Assembly: GCA_016711225.1 (NCBI GenBank)
Contig: JADJTK010000028.1
Coordinates: 28,556 to 92,555, forward strand
Length of the DNA stretch: 64,000 bases
Origin: Opitutaceae bacterium
GTDB lineage: Bacteria; Verrucomicrobiota; Verrucomicrobiia; Opitutales; Opitutaceae
Direction: 5' to 3'
The notes beneath the pieces were generated by a model. It made no database searches. It was given only the letters and a program-made list of their open reading frames with translations, and was not told where the DNA came from. A program made the position numbers and the translations under genes. Positions 35,334 through 43,475 of this stretch are shown piece by piece; position 1 is the first letter of the stretch, and every line of letters begins with the position of its first letter.

Positions 35334-35806
35334 GCCGCCCACCAGATGAGCTCGTCGGTTTGCCGCAATGGCCGTCTGGACGAGCGGTGCGAGGGTGGGG
35401 ATGGGCGGCGGGGGGATGACCAGTAAGCATTCCGTTGCGGGAGGGTGCTTGCACCCGACTGCCAGCGGGAGCGTCGCTTTTGAGTGAACATGGACGTGGC
35501 GCAGGCCTCCGTGCCTGCGATAGCCAGACTCCGCAGGCACGGAGGCCTGCGCCACGGTTGAGTCGTCTCATGCTCCGCCCGACCCGCCCTGAAGGGACGG
35601 GCCACGGGCACCTGGCACCAGTCATAGGTGATCAGTCATCAGTGACCAGTGATCAGGCCGCAGTGGCTGGCCTGTGGAATCCCGCTCCGAAACTCTAATA
35701 CCCAAGCCCGCTCATTTCCCCGATACTGCCGCCGTAGTCAAAACCCACCGCCCAGTGGTCTCGATGGCGAGCTGCCGGCGCGGCGGAGAATTTCCGGAGC
35801 ACTCCT
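35334..35806. repeat. mosaic dispersed repeat with a perfect 24-bp inverted repeat
   Basis: This 473-base gap upstream of lepB holds a 35-base word (35429-35463) repeated with one change at 48469-48503. It also holds a perfect inverted repeat with 24-base arms (35496-35519 and 35532-35555, 12-base spacer) nearly repeated at 48322-48374, and the CCCTGAAGGGACGGG module (35583-35608). The order of modules differs between the two sites. No gene is supported. It looks like a non-autonomous, palindromic (REP/MITE-like) element family. Confidence 0.75.
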
Positions 35807-36118
35807 ATGAAAACCGCCAAATTCGAACGTACCCTGAAACGCCAGCTCGCCGGCCTCGGGCTGGAGATCCGCCCGGATAGCCCGGCCGCTCGCGGCCTGT
35901 CCCGTACCGCGCGGCTCGGCACCCGCGTCGTCAACTCGGGCCGCGGCGCCCTGCTCGCGGCCGAGCGGACCATCGGCGACTCCGTCGAAGCCGCCCGGGC
36001 CAAGATCCATGAGGCCTCGCGCCCGAACGGACCCGATGCTCCGGCTGCACAGGCCGGTGTGTGGCGGAAAGCCGCGGCCGGTACCCGGAAAAGAACGTTG
36101 CGCCCCCGCCCGGTTTGA
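35807..36118 (+). CDS. small basic hypothetical protein
   Basis: 103 residues from the ATG at 35807, with CCGGAG about nine bases upstream. The chain is rich in Arg and Ala (MKTAKFERTLKRQLAGLGLE...), predicted helical, with no signal peptide or membrane helix. The last 25 residues are strongly basic. It is 71 bases upstream of the vWA gene and may open the same operon. No family is recognised. A chance frame in G+C-rich DNA remains possible. Confidence 0.5.
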   Translation: MKTAKFERTLKRQLAGLGLEIRPDSPAARGLSRTARLGTRVVNSGRGALLAAERTIGDSVEAARAKIHEASRPNGPDAPAAQAGVWRKAAAGTRKRTLRPRPV

Positions 36119-36189
36119 ACGATCCCTTCAACTCTGCACCCAAACCCTCTCCGCCTGTCGGGCGCACGGCGCCGCGCGGGCCTGTCACC

Positions 36190-36924
36190 ATGATGCGAGC
36201 TCTCTGTAGTGTAGTGATTCTGGCGGTGGCCTGCGGCCTATTGCCGGCCGGGATCCGGGCGGAAACTGCCGCTCCCGCTGAAGGCGTGGCCTTGGCCATT
36301 GTCTATGATACTTCCGGCAGCATGAAAGCGACGGTGGGCGACAGCTCCGGGAAGTCCGAGCCCAAGGAGGTCATCGGCAAGCGTGCGCTGGGTGCGGTGC
36401 TGCGGCGTCTCCAGCAGTTTGCAGCCCGCGAGGAGTCTCCCGGGGTGCGTCGGCGCATCGAGTTCGGGTTGTTCACCTTCGATGGCAACCGGATCCGCCC
36501 CCTCGTGCCCTTCGGGGTGTTCGAGGCGAAGCAGGCCGGCACCTGGCCGCAGCGTATTCCCGCTGCCAGCGGCGGCACGCCGTTGGGCCTCGCCCTTGAG
36601 ACGGCCGGGCGAGCCGTGTTGCGCTCGCCCCTGCTGCATAAACACGTGCTCGTGATCACCGATGGGGAGAACACCGTCGGCTCCGCGCCCGAGGTCCTGC
36701 TGCGCCTGCTTCAGAACGAGGCCGCCGCCCAGCAGACGGCGCTGGCGGTGCACTTCGTCGCGTTTGATGTGGACGCCAAGGTATTTGCTCCCGTGAAGCA
36801 ACTGGGTGCCACGGTCGTGGGTGCCATCGATGAGACAGAGCTCAATACGCAGCTTGGCCTGATTCTCGAAAAGAAGATTTTGCTCGAAGAGGAAGAACCC
36901 GCTACAACCCCGCAAACCCACTAA
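36190..36924 (+). CDS. exported von Willebrand factor A domain protein
   Basis: 244 residues from the ATG at 36190 (36193 equally possible). A signal peptide (MMRALCSVVILAVACGLLPA) is followed by a vWA fold. The MIDAS metal site is intact: YDTSGSM (DxSxS), then GGTPLGLAL with the Thr, and VLVITDGENT with the Asp. The last 40 residues are helical and acidic. Secreted vWA proteins bind partner proteins through the divalent metal. It starts the PspA-like/ABC/AAA cluster, 14 bases before the coiled-coil gene, and vWA proteins often work with AAA ATPases like the one at 43476. Confidence 0.85.
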   Translation: MMRALCSVVILAVACGLLPAGIRAETAAPAEGVALAIVYDTSGSMKATVGDSSGKSEPKEVIGKRALGAVLRRLQQFAAREESPGVRRRIEFGLFTFDGNRIRPLVPFGVFEAKQAGTWPQRIPAASGGTPLGLALETAGRAVLRSPLLHKHVLVITDGENTVGSAPEVLLRLLQNEAAAQQTALAVHFVAFDVDAKVFAPVKQLGATVVGAIDETELNTQLGLILEKKILLEEEEPATTPQTH

Positions 36925-36938
36925 CCCCCGGAGCCACC

Positions 36939-37703
36939 ATGTTTCGCGCTTTCAAACGTATTTTCATCTGGTTCGGCCTGATGGCCGAAAAAGCCACCGA
37001 GACCGACGCGATCAACGAAGCCGTCGTCGAGCGCGGCATCCGCGACGCCAAGGCGAAGGCCGACAAGGCCCACTACGCCAATGGCCAGCTGGCCGGACAG
37101 GTGGCCATGCTTAAGGACCAGATCAAGCGCCAGACGCGCCAGCGCGACGAGCTGCAGGGCATGCTGCAGGCCGCCGCCGCCGCCAACGACGAGGCCAACG
37201 GCGCCCATTATGCGGAGGAACTGGCGACGGTGGAGCAGGACCTCAAGGACAACCAGAACCAGTGTGATGGGCTGGAGCAGCTTTATCAGCAGAACACCGA
37301 GATCATCGCCCAGAGCCTGCGCGAGATTCAGAAGTTCCAGCGTGAGTTCGAGGCGACGAAGGCGCGCGTCGCCATCGGTCGCTCACTCGAGAATCTCGCC
37401 GGGATGATGAAGGGCTCGATCACCGAGCTGCAGGGCATGATGGGCGGCGAGATGGGCCAATCGATGCAGCAGCTCCGCCAGTCCGCCGCCTCCGGCGAAG
37501 GCCAGATGCGCGCCACCCTCGATCTCGCCAAGGAGATGGGCTCGGGCATCGCGCGCCAGCAGGAGATGCGCAAGGCGCGCGGCGCGATGCTCTTCCAGGA
37601 GTACAAGAAGAAGATGGGCATGGTGCAGCCGGAAGCGGCCGCCACGACCAGCGCCCCGGCCGCTCCCGCCAAGCCCGAGCGTCAGAAGATCGCGGAGAGC
37701 TGA
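36939..37703 (+). CDS. PspA/IM30-like coiled-coil protein
   Basis: 254 residues. An amphipathic start (MFRAFKRIFIWFGLMAEKA) could bind membranes, as in PspA. Residues ~30-150 are one long coiled coil (DKAHYANGQLAGQVAMLKDQ..., LATVEQDLKDNQNQ, LREIQKFQREFEATKARVA). Helical Gln/Met-rich segments follow, then a Pro/Ala tail. PspA family proteins form membrane-repairing ESCRT-III-like assemblies under envelope stress. Similarity to canonical PspA is structural more than literal, so this is a divergent member. Its neighbours (vWA, AAA, Toastrack) match known partner types of PspA. Confidence 0.7.
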   Translation: MFRAFKRIFIWFGLMAEKATETDAINEAVVERGIRDAKAKADKAHYANGQLAGQVAMLKDQIKRQTRQRDELQGMLQAAAAANDEANGAHYAEELATVEQDLKDNQNQCDGLEQLYQQNTEIIAQSLREIQKFQREFEATKARVAIGRSLENLAGMMKGSITELQGMMGGEMGQSMQQLRQSAASGEGQMRATLDLAKEMGSGIARQQEMRKARGAMLFQEYKKKMGMVQPEAAATTSAPAAPAKPERQKIAES

Positions 37704-37794
37704 GTGCCTGCGCTCTGCTCCGCGGGCTCCCGTCCCACCGTAACTTTCACGACACTTCCTTCCGAGCTAAACTGATTCCGCAATCCCGTATCCC

Positions 37795-39531
37795 ATGACT
37801 GCACGAGGCAAATTCGTACTGACTATCCTTCTCCTGGCCGTGGTTGGCTTTGGCGTCTACCGCTGGTGGGACAAGATCGCCCCCGCGGGCAACACCCAGC
37901 AGGTGTCGGTGAATCCCACGGAGGTAAAGAAGACCCTGGATGCCGCCAAGGCCTCCGCGGTCGCCGTCGCCAGCCAGTTGCTGGCCGGCGACAAGGATGT
38001 GTCGCTCGTCGATGGCTCGGCCATCCCCCCGGTCACCGGCGTGAGCGACTACGACAAGACGATGAAGGACGGGAAGCTCGTCGTGCAGTTTCCGATCAAC
38101 GTCTGGCCCGGCTGGGCACCGATCATCGTGGCCAACAACGGCCTCGAGCCCAACGAGGGCAGCGTCTTCTTCAAGAAGTACGGTTTCTTCGTGAAACTCT
38201 CCATCGTCGACGACCCGGTGAAGGCGCGCGACCTCTTCGCCAGCGGCCACAGCCACGTGCTCTGGGGCACGCTCGACATGATCGCCCTCTTCGCCCCCGA
38301 GCTGGTGAAGGACTCGCGCACCGTGCCGGTCATCGTCCAGCAGATCGACTGGTCCTCCGGCGGCGACGGCATCGTGGCCCGCGGCGACATTCGCAGCATC
38401 AACGATCTGCGACCCAAGCTCGGCGTGCGCCGCAAGGTCGTGCTCGCGCAGAATTCGCCCAGCCACTACCTGATCATGTCGCTGCTCATCGACGCCGGCA
38501 TCGATCCGGCGCAGGTCGACTTCAAGTGGGCCGCCGACGCTCCCGCTGCCGCGAAGATCTTCGTGCAGGATACCAGCTTCGACGCCTTCGTCGGCTGGGC
38601 GCCGGACATCTACACGGTCACCGACAAGGTGCCCAATACCCGGCTCGTCGTCACCACCGCCGCCGCCAATCACCTCATCGCCGACGTGTGGGCGGTGCGC
38701 AACGATTTCTACCGCGACCACCCCGACATCGTCGCCAACCTCACCCGCGGCATCTTCGAGGGCATGGACATGGTGCGCAAAGACGTCTCTACGGCCGCGC
38801 AGATGATCTCGGCCGCCTACAACATCCCGGTCGATGATTGCCTCGGCATGATCGGCAAGGACGGCGGCGTGGCCGAGGGCGACGCCCATCTCACCAACTA
38901 CCGTGAGAACGTGAACTTCATGCTCGATCCGATGAATCCCTCGAACTTCGAGGTCGTCTGGAATCGCGCCTCCACCATCTACAAGTCCCTAGGAGTGATC
39001 GATACGCCGGTGCCCGCCGCCAAGGTCAAGGCCGCCGCCGTGCTCTCAAAGATGTCCGAGGAGTATCGCGAAGTGCACGATCTCTCCCAGCCGTCATTCC
39101 GGGCGGGCGCGATGTTCAAGAATGCCGAGGCCGACAGCGGGGAGATCCTCACCAAGTCGGTCATCATCTCGTTTGAGCCGAACAAGACGGTGCTTAATGC
39201 CGAATACGACGCCAATATCCCGGCGGTGATGGGGGAGATCGGCACGCTGGCCGGCACCTTCGGCAACGCCTACATCGTGATCGAGGGCAACACCGATGCC
39301 AGCCGCAAGGGCGTTGTACCCGCCGACCTCGTACGCCAGCTCTCCTACGACCGCGCCGATTCCGTGCGCAAGGCGATCCTCGCCAAGTACAAGTTCGACC
39401 CGAACAAGTTCAAGGTCGTGGGCAACGGCTGGGAGAACCCGCTCGCCGCTTGCACCGATCCGAGCAATCCCGAGCACAACAAGAAGAACCGCCGCGTTGA
39501 GGTGAAGGTCTTCCCCCTGGAGCAGGAATAA
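37795..39531 (+). CDS. ABC transporter solute-binding protein fused to an OmpA-like domain
   Basis: 578 residues. An N-terminal anchor (FVLTILLLAVVGFGVYRWW) is followed by a type 2 periplasmic-binding fold of the NMT1/SsuA kind (residues ~80-400: LVVQFPINVWPGWAPIIVAN, LWGTLDMIALFAPEL, FDAFVGWAPDI). The C-terminal ~130 residues are an OmpA/MotB peptidoglycan-binding domain: SVIISFEPNKTVLNAEY, VIEGNTDASRKG, LSYDRADSVRKAIL, VGNGWENPLAACTD, NKKNRRVEVKV. A solute receptor tied to the cell wall is unusual. The stop (TAA) directly abuts the permease GTG, so receptor, permease and ATPase form one transporter. Ligand unknown. Confidence 0.9.
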   Translation: MTARGKFVLTILLLAVVGFGVYRWWDKIAPAGNTQQVSVNPTEVKKTLDAAKASAVAVASQLLAGDKDVSLVDGSAIPPVTGVSDYDKTMKDGKLVVQFPINVWPGWAPIIVANNGLEPNEGSVFFKKYGFFVKLSIVDDPVKARDLFASGHSHVLWGTLDMIALFAPELVKDSRTVPVIVQQIDWSSGGDGIVARGDIRSINDLRPKLGVRRKVVLAQNSPSHYLIMSLLIDAGIDPAQVDFKWAADAPAAAKIFVQDTSFDAFVGWAPDIYTVTDKVPNTRLVVTTAAANHLIADVWAVRNDFYRDHPDIVANLTRGIFEGMDMVRKDVSTAAQMISAAYNIPVDDCLGMIGKDGGVAEGDAHLTNYRENVNFMLDPMNPSNFEVVWNRASTIYKSLGVIDTPVPAAKVKAAAVLSKMSEEYREVHDLSQPSFRAGAMFKNAEADSGEILTKSVIISFEPNKTVLNAEYDANIPAVMGEIGTLAGTFGNAYIVIEGNTDASRKGVVPADLVRQLSYDRADSVRKAILAKYKFDPNKFKVVGNGWENPLAACTDPSNPEHNKKNRRVEVKVFPLEQE

Positions 39532-40392
39532 GTGACCGGCTTTCTTCTTACCGCTCTGGTCTTCGTCGGCCTGCTGACGGCGGTCGTGCGCTTCGCGGGC
39601 CTGCAGGTCCGCCGGGACATCGGCCGCCGCAAGGAACTGGCGTTGAGCCTGGGCTTCGTGGCGCTGGTCCTGTTCGGCTGGTGGTTCGTCACGCGGGGCG
39701 ACTACAACGTGCGCCTCGTCAACAGCACCATCCTGCCTGCGCCGTTGGAGGTGCTGAAGGCGTTCGTGCCGCTGCATTTCGACCAGGGGCTGGTGCGCAA
39801 CGCCCTCGTCTCCGTCCAACGGATCGCGTTTGCGTTTTCCATCGCCGTTTTCGTGGCGGTGCCGCTGGGTACCTGCAGGGGCTCGATCCGGCCGATCGCG
39901 GCGCTGTTCCATCCCGTCACGCTGGTCGGCACCTACGTGCCCACCGTTGTGTTTCTCCCCCTCAGCATCGGCTGGTTCGGCGCGACGGAGATCCAGAAGG
40001 TGTGGTTTCTGGCGGTTGTCTACTTCATCGCGGTGCTGCCGCTGGTCATCAAGTCCGTCGGCGATGTGCCCTCGGCCTTCCTCGATGTCGCCGTCACCAA
40101 GGGCGCAACACAGTGGCAGCTCGTGCGGCATGTGCTCTTCCCCGTGGCCAAAGCCGACATCTGGGATCACCTGCGCGGGGCGTTCGGCGTGGGCTGGACG
40201 TGGATCATCCTCGCGGAGGCCTGGGCCAACGCTGAGCGTGGGCTCGGTTATCTGCTGGAGATTTCCTACCGGCGCACGCGCATCGATCGCTACTTTGCCG
40301 TCGTGATCGTGATCGTGTTGATCGCGGTCGTCTGCGACCAGCTCTGGCGCATCGGTGGCCGGCTGCTCTTCCCGTACAGGAACCGACAGTAA
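39532..40392 (+). CDS. ABC transporter permease (SsuC/TauC type)
   Basis: 286 residues from the GTG at 39532, immediately after the upstream stop. About seven membrane helices, one of them an extra N-terminal helix compared with short SsuC proteins. The binding-protein-dependent permease motif that docks the ATPase is present near residues 182-205 (DVAVTKGATQWQLVRHVLFP, the EAAxxxG-type loop). ILPAPLEVLKAFVP matches the TauC/SsuC N-terminal consensus. Transport direction is presumed inward because a solute-binding protein is present. Confidence 0.92.
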   Translation: MTGFLLTALVFVGLLTAVVRFAGLQVRRDIGRRKELALSLGFVALVLFGWWFVTRGDYNVRLVNSTILPAPLEVLKAFVPLHFDQGLVRNALVSVQRIAFAFSIAVFVAVPLGTCRGSIRPIAALFHPVTLVGTYVPTVVFLPLSIGWFGATEIQKVWFLAVVYFIAVLPLVIKSVGDVPSAFLDVAVTKGATQWQLVRHVLFPVAKADIWDHLRGAFGVGWTWIILAEAWANAERGLGYLLEISYRRTRIDRYFAVVIVIVLIAVVCDQLWRIGGRLLFPYRNRQ

Positions 40393-40394
40393 CC

Positions 40395-41354
40395 ATGTCC
40401 GAGGATCCCATTCATCCCGCCGCCGCCGGCCCCGAGCCGCATCATCCGGCCGCCCTTGCCGGCGGCGCGGCCCCGGCTGCGCCCTCCGCCAGTCCAACCG
40501 CACCCGCTACGACGGTCATTGGGCCGGCTGAGTTGGTTCGTTTTACCAATGTCACTAAATCGTTTGGCGAGGGTGCGGAGGCGAAGGTGGCCGTGCAGAA
40601 CGTCTCCTTCGTCGTGCATGATCTGCCCAACGCCGGCGAGCTCGTTGCCATCGTCGGCCCCTCGGGCTGCGGCAAGTCGACGGTGCTGCGAATCCTCGCC
40701 GGGCTGCGTCCCCATTTTCCGCCAACCAGCGGTGAGGTGCACGCCTTTGGTCAGCCGATCGCAGGCCCAGCGGCCGACCGCGGCATGGTCGACCAGAAGT
40801 ACTCGCTGATGCCGCACCTCACCGTGCAGGAGAACATCGCCTTCGGCCTGAAGCTGCGCGGGGTTTCCGGAAAAGAGCGGCGCAAGCGCGCGCACGTGTG
40901 GGCGAAGAAGGTCGGGTTGGACGGTGCGGAGGACAAATACCCATCCGAGCTTTCCGGCGGCATGCAGCAACGCGTGTCCATCGCCGCCACCCTGATTCTG
41001 GAGCCGAAGATTCTCCTGATGGACGAGCCGTTCGGCGCGCTCGATCCGAAGATCCGGATGCAGATGCAGGAGCTCCTGATCGCGCTCTGGCGCGAGCAGC
41101 AGAGCACGGTCTTTATCGTCACCCATTCGATGGAGGAGGCGGTCTATCTCGGCGACCGGATCCTGCGCATGGCCGCCCGGCCCGGCCGCCTGGTGGAGGA
41201 ACTCGAAGTGCCCCGTCCTGACGTGCCGCCCGATGTGATGCGCAAGCAGCCGTGGTTCAACGAACTCACCCAGGAACTGCTCCGCCGTCTGGAAACCGAC
41301 GCCCCCGCCTTAGGCCCGCTGCCCGGCCTGGAGCAGTGGCGCGCGGGGCGGTGA
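40395..41354 (+). CDS. ABC transporter ATP-binding protein (SsuB/TauB type)
   Basis: 319 residues, starting two bases after the permease stop. Walker A GPSGCGKST, Q-loop region MVDQKYSLMPHLTVQENIAF, signature ELSGGMQQRVSIA, Walker B ILLMDEPFGALDP and switch His in FIVTHSMEEAVYL are all intact. An Ala/Pro-rich N-terminal extension of about 45 residues precedes the conserved VRFTNVTKSFGEG. It powers the permease at 39532; all catalytic residues look functional. Confidence 0.95.
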   Translation: MSEDPIHPAAAGPEPHHPAALAGGAAPAAPSASPTAPATTVIGPAELVRFTNVTKSFGEGAEAKVAVQNVSFVVHDLPNAGELVAIVGPSGCGKSTVLRILAGLRPHFPPTSGEVHAFGQPIAGPAADRGMVDQKYSLMPHLTVQENIAFGLKLRGVSGKERRKRAHVWAKKVGLDGAEDKYPSELSGGMQQRVSIAATLILEPKILLMDEPFGALDPKIRMQMQELLIALWREQQSTVFIVTHSMEEAVYLGDRILRMAARPGRLVEELEVPRPDVPPDVMRKQPWFNELTQELLRRLETDAPALGPLPGLEQWRAGR

Positions 41355-41383
41355 GGGAACGGTGATCAGCCCGATTCACAATT

Positions 41384-41809
41384 ATGGTTACAAACGAGCC
41401 CCTCTTCCCATTGCCGGAGGCAATGCTGCTCGGCTTTGTGGGCTTCCTGCATGTCGTGGCAGGTATCCGAAAGCTGAAAGCGACGCTGGAGTGGCGAGCT
41501 CCGGGCTCCGTGCGCCAAGGACAAATTGTTTCGGTCTACAAAACGATAATTGGTGGCGGCAGGTCGGCGAGAGAAGTGTACCGCGCGGTTGTGGAGTATA
41601 CGAGTGACGCTGGTGCCGTCAGGCGGCTGAACTGGGAGTCAGAATCCGAGGCGATGCTGGGCCAATCGGTCTATCTGAAGTCCAAAAACGATGGATCTGA
41701 CGAGAAGGAGATCGCTGAACCGCCTGCTACCATCGCGGGTTCAATATTCTACATTCTCGCAGGTGCAGCCTTTCTCGGTGCTATCATCCTCGTGGCCGAC
41801 AAACGATGA
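41384..41809 (+). CDS. DUF3592-like small membrane protein
   Basis: 141 residues from the ATG at 41384. An N-terminal helix (EAMLLGFVGFLHVVAGI), a beta-rich middle (GQIVSVYKTIIGGG, REVYRAVVEYTSDAGAVRRL, LGQSVYLKSKNDGSDEKE) and a C-terminal helix (AGSIFYILAGAAFLGAIILV) match the DUF3592 layout. Its DNA is visibly poorer in G+C than the flanking genes and it interrupts an otherwise tight operon, so it may be a later insertion. Function unknown. Confidence 0.65.
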   Translation: MVTNEPLFPLPEAMLLGFVGFLHVVAGIRKLKATLEWRAPGSVRQGQIVSVYKTIIGGGRSAREVYRAVVEYTSDAGAVRRLNWESESEAMLGQSVYLKSKNDGSDEKEIAEPPATIAGSIFYILAGAAFLGAIILVADKR

Positions 41810-41930
41810 AACGGCAGCTCTCATGGCTGAGGCAGGTACCGATCTCCTTTCTCGGACGGTGCTCCATATCTTCGTTGGAGAGAAGCGGATGACGCATTTC
41901 GCGCAAGTTAGGCTTTAGCCCCTGCCCCCC

Positions 41931-42482
41931 ATGACCACCAACGAACTTCTCCAACAGGCCGGCCAGCATTCGCTGCTGCTGGCCGCGGCGTTTGTCGCGT
42001 TGCCGCTCGTGACGTGGCTGGTGGGCCAGATGCATCCGGACGGTCGCGGCGGAGCGGCGCCCTGGAAATATCTCTACGCGGTGCTGGTTTATCTCGCCTG
42101 CGTGCCGGGGATGTTCGCGGCCGTGATCACGGCCTACCAACTCTTCTTCGTCCACGGGAACCTGCTGGAGGTGAACCCGCTGGTCTATTTCCTGCCCCTC
42201 GTAGCGATGGTCGTCACCCTCGTGTTCATCCGTAAACGCGTGAGCTTCGACGAGGTGCCCGGCTTCGACCGTCTGTCGGGCCTCATGACGATGGTCGGCT
42301 GCAGCTTCGGTATCGCGCTGGCGATCCAGAAGACGAATATCTTCCTCTTCTTCGGCGGCTCCATCGAGCGCCTCTTCGCTCTCGCCCTCGGCGTCTTCGC
42401 CCTGTTGAAATGGGGCTCGCGCCTGCTCTTCCGCGGTCGCCACGAACCCAAGCCGGAACGCCCGAAATTCCCCGGAGAATAG
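41931..42482 (+). CDS. four-helix integral membrane protein, unknown family
   Basis: 183 residues with four or five membrane helices (LLLAAAFVALPLVTWLVG; YLYAVLVYLACVPGMFAAVI; LVYFLPLVAMVVTLVFI; LFALALGVFALLKWGSRLLF), a central soluble loop (RKRVSFDEVPGFDRLSG) and a charged C-terminus. No catalytic motif is seen. It precedes the membrane-coiled-coil gene by 39 bases. It belongs to the stress/transport cluster by position; I do not recognise its family. Confidence 0.75.
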   Translation: MTTNELLQQAGQHSLLLAAAFVALPLVTWLVGQMHPDGRGGAAPWKYLYAVLVYLACVPGMFAAVITAYQLFFVHGNLLEVNPLVYFLPLVAMVVTLVFIRKRVSFDEVPGFDRLSGLMTMVGCSFGIALAIQKTNIFLFFGGSIERLFALALGVFALLKWGSRLLFRGRHEPKPERPKFPGE

Positions 42483-42521
42483 CGGTTTCAATTTCCTGTC
42501 CCCCACACCTCACCCCAATCC

Positions 42522-43472
42522 ATGGACGAGCCCGCCCCCAACTACCCCAAGGAGTTCTTCCGCAGCCCGCATCACGCGGTCTTCGGCCTGCTCACGTTGG
42601 GGGTCGGCTTTCTCAGCGCGCAACTGCTGCCGCTCATTGTCGGTGCCACGCTCTACACTGTAGGCTGGCTCTACCTCCCGGATCTGCCCTTCTTCCGCGG
42701 GTGGGTGGACCGTCGGCGCGACCTCGCCCGCCGAGCGCTTGAGCAGCAGAAGGTGGCTGAGTTTGTCCGCCGTCGCGACGCCCTGGTCGAGTCCCTCGCG
42801 TCCTCGCGGCGGCAGCGCTACAACTTGCTGGCCGAGGTCTGCCGCGACATCGAGACGGCCGGTGCCGAAACCCCGCTCGCCTCCGCCGATCCCAACGTCG
42901 ATCCGCGCCTGCGCAAACTCGACGAGCTCATGTGGACCTACCTGCGCCTGCTCGGCATTGAGGAGTCGTTGGAGCGTTTTCTCGAGACTGAGCGTCGTGA
43001 GAATCTGCCCGCGATGCTCAAGGAGGCCGAGGCTCAAGCCACGCGCCTCAGCGCCGAGATAGACGAACTCAAGGCCAAGGGCGATGTGTCGACCATGGAC
43101 ACGAAGCAGCGCTATCTCGGTTCCCGCCTCGAACGCCTCGAGGTGCTGCGCAAGCGCAATCAGCGCGTCCAGCAGACCCAGGAGAATCTCGCGCTCGTCG
43201 TCTCCGAACAGGAGCGCCTCGACCAGCAAATCAAGCTCATCCGTGCCGACGCGGTGGCGACAAAGAACGCCGAGGCCCTCACCGCCCGCATCGATGCGAC
43301 GGTCGAACACCTCGACCAGACCAACAAGTGGCTGTCCGAGATGGACGAATTCAAGGATCTGGTGGCCGACATGCCCGCCACCGAGTTGCGCGTCGGCTAC
43401 AACGCCGCCGCCACGCCGCCGCCGCTCACGCGCGTGCAGTCCTCCGCCCGCCAGACCGTCGGCCAGAAATAG
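42522..43472 (+). CDS. membrane-anchored long coiled-coil protein
   Basis: 316 residues. Two adjacent hydrophobic segments (residues ~18-55: AVFGLLTLGVGFLSAQLLPL, then IVGATLYTVGWLYLPD) form a hairpin anchor. Residues ~65-290 are almost wholly helical and coiled coil (LARRALEQQKVAEFVRRRDA, ENLPAMLKEAEAQATRLSAE, VLRKRNQRVQQTQENLALVV). It ends three bases before the AAA ATPase start, so the two are probably translated together and may interact. The architecture suggests a membrane scaffold that recruits the AAA protein or the PspA-like protein; this is inference. Confidence 0.75.
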   Translation: MDEPAPNYPKEFFRSPHHAVFGLLTLGVGFLSAQLLPLIVGATLYTVGWLYLPDLPFFRGWVDRRRDLARRALEQQKVAEFVRRRDALVESLASSRRQRYNLLAEVCRDIETAGAETPLASADPNVDPRLRKLDELMWTYLRLLGIEESLERFLETERRENLPAMLKEAEAQATRLSAEIDELKAKGDVSTMDTKQRYLGSRLERLEVLRKRNQRVQQTQENLALVVSEQERLDQQIKLIRADAVATKNAEALTARIDATVEHLDQTNKWLSEMDEFKDLVADMPATELRVGYNAAATPPPLTRVQSSARQTVGQK

Positions 43473-43475
43473 CCC

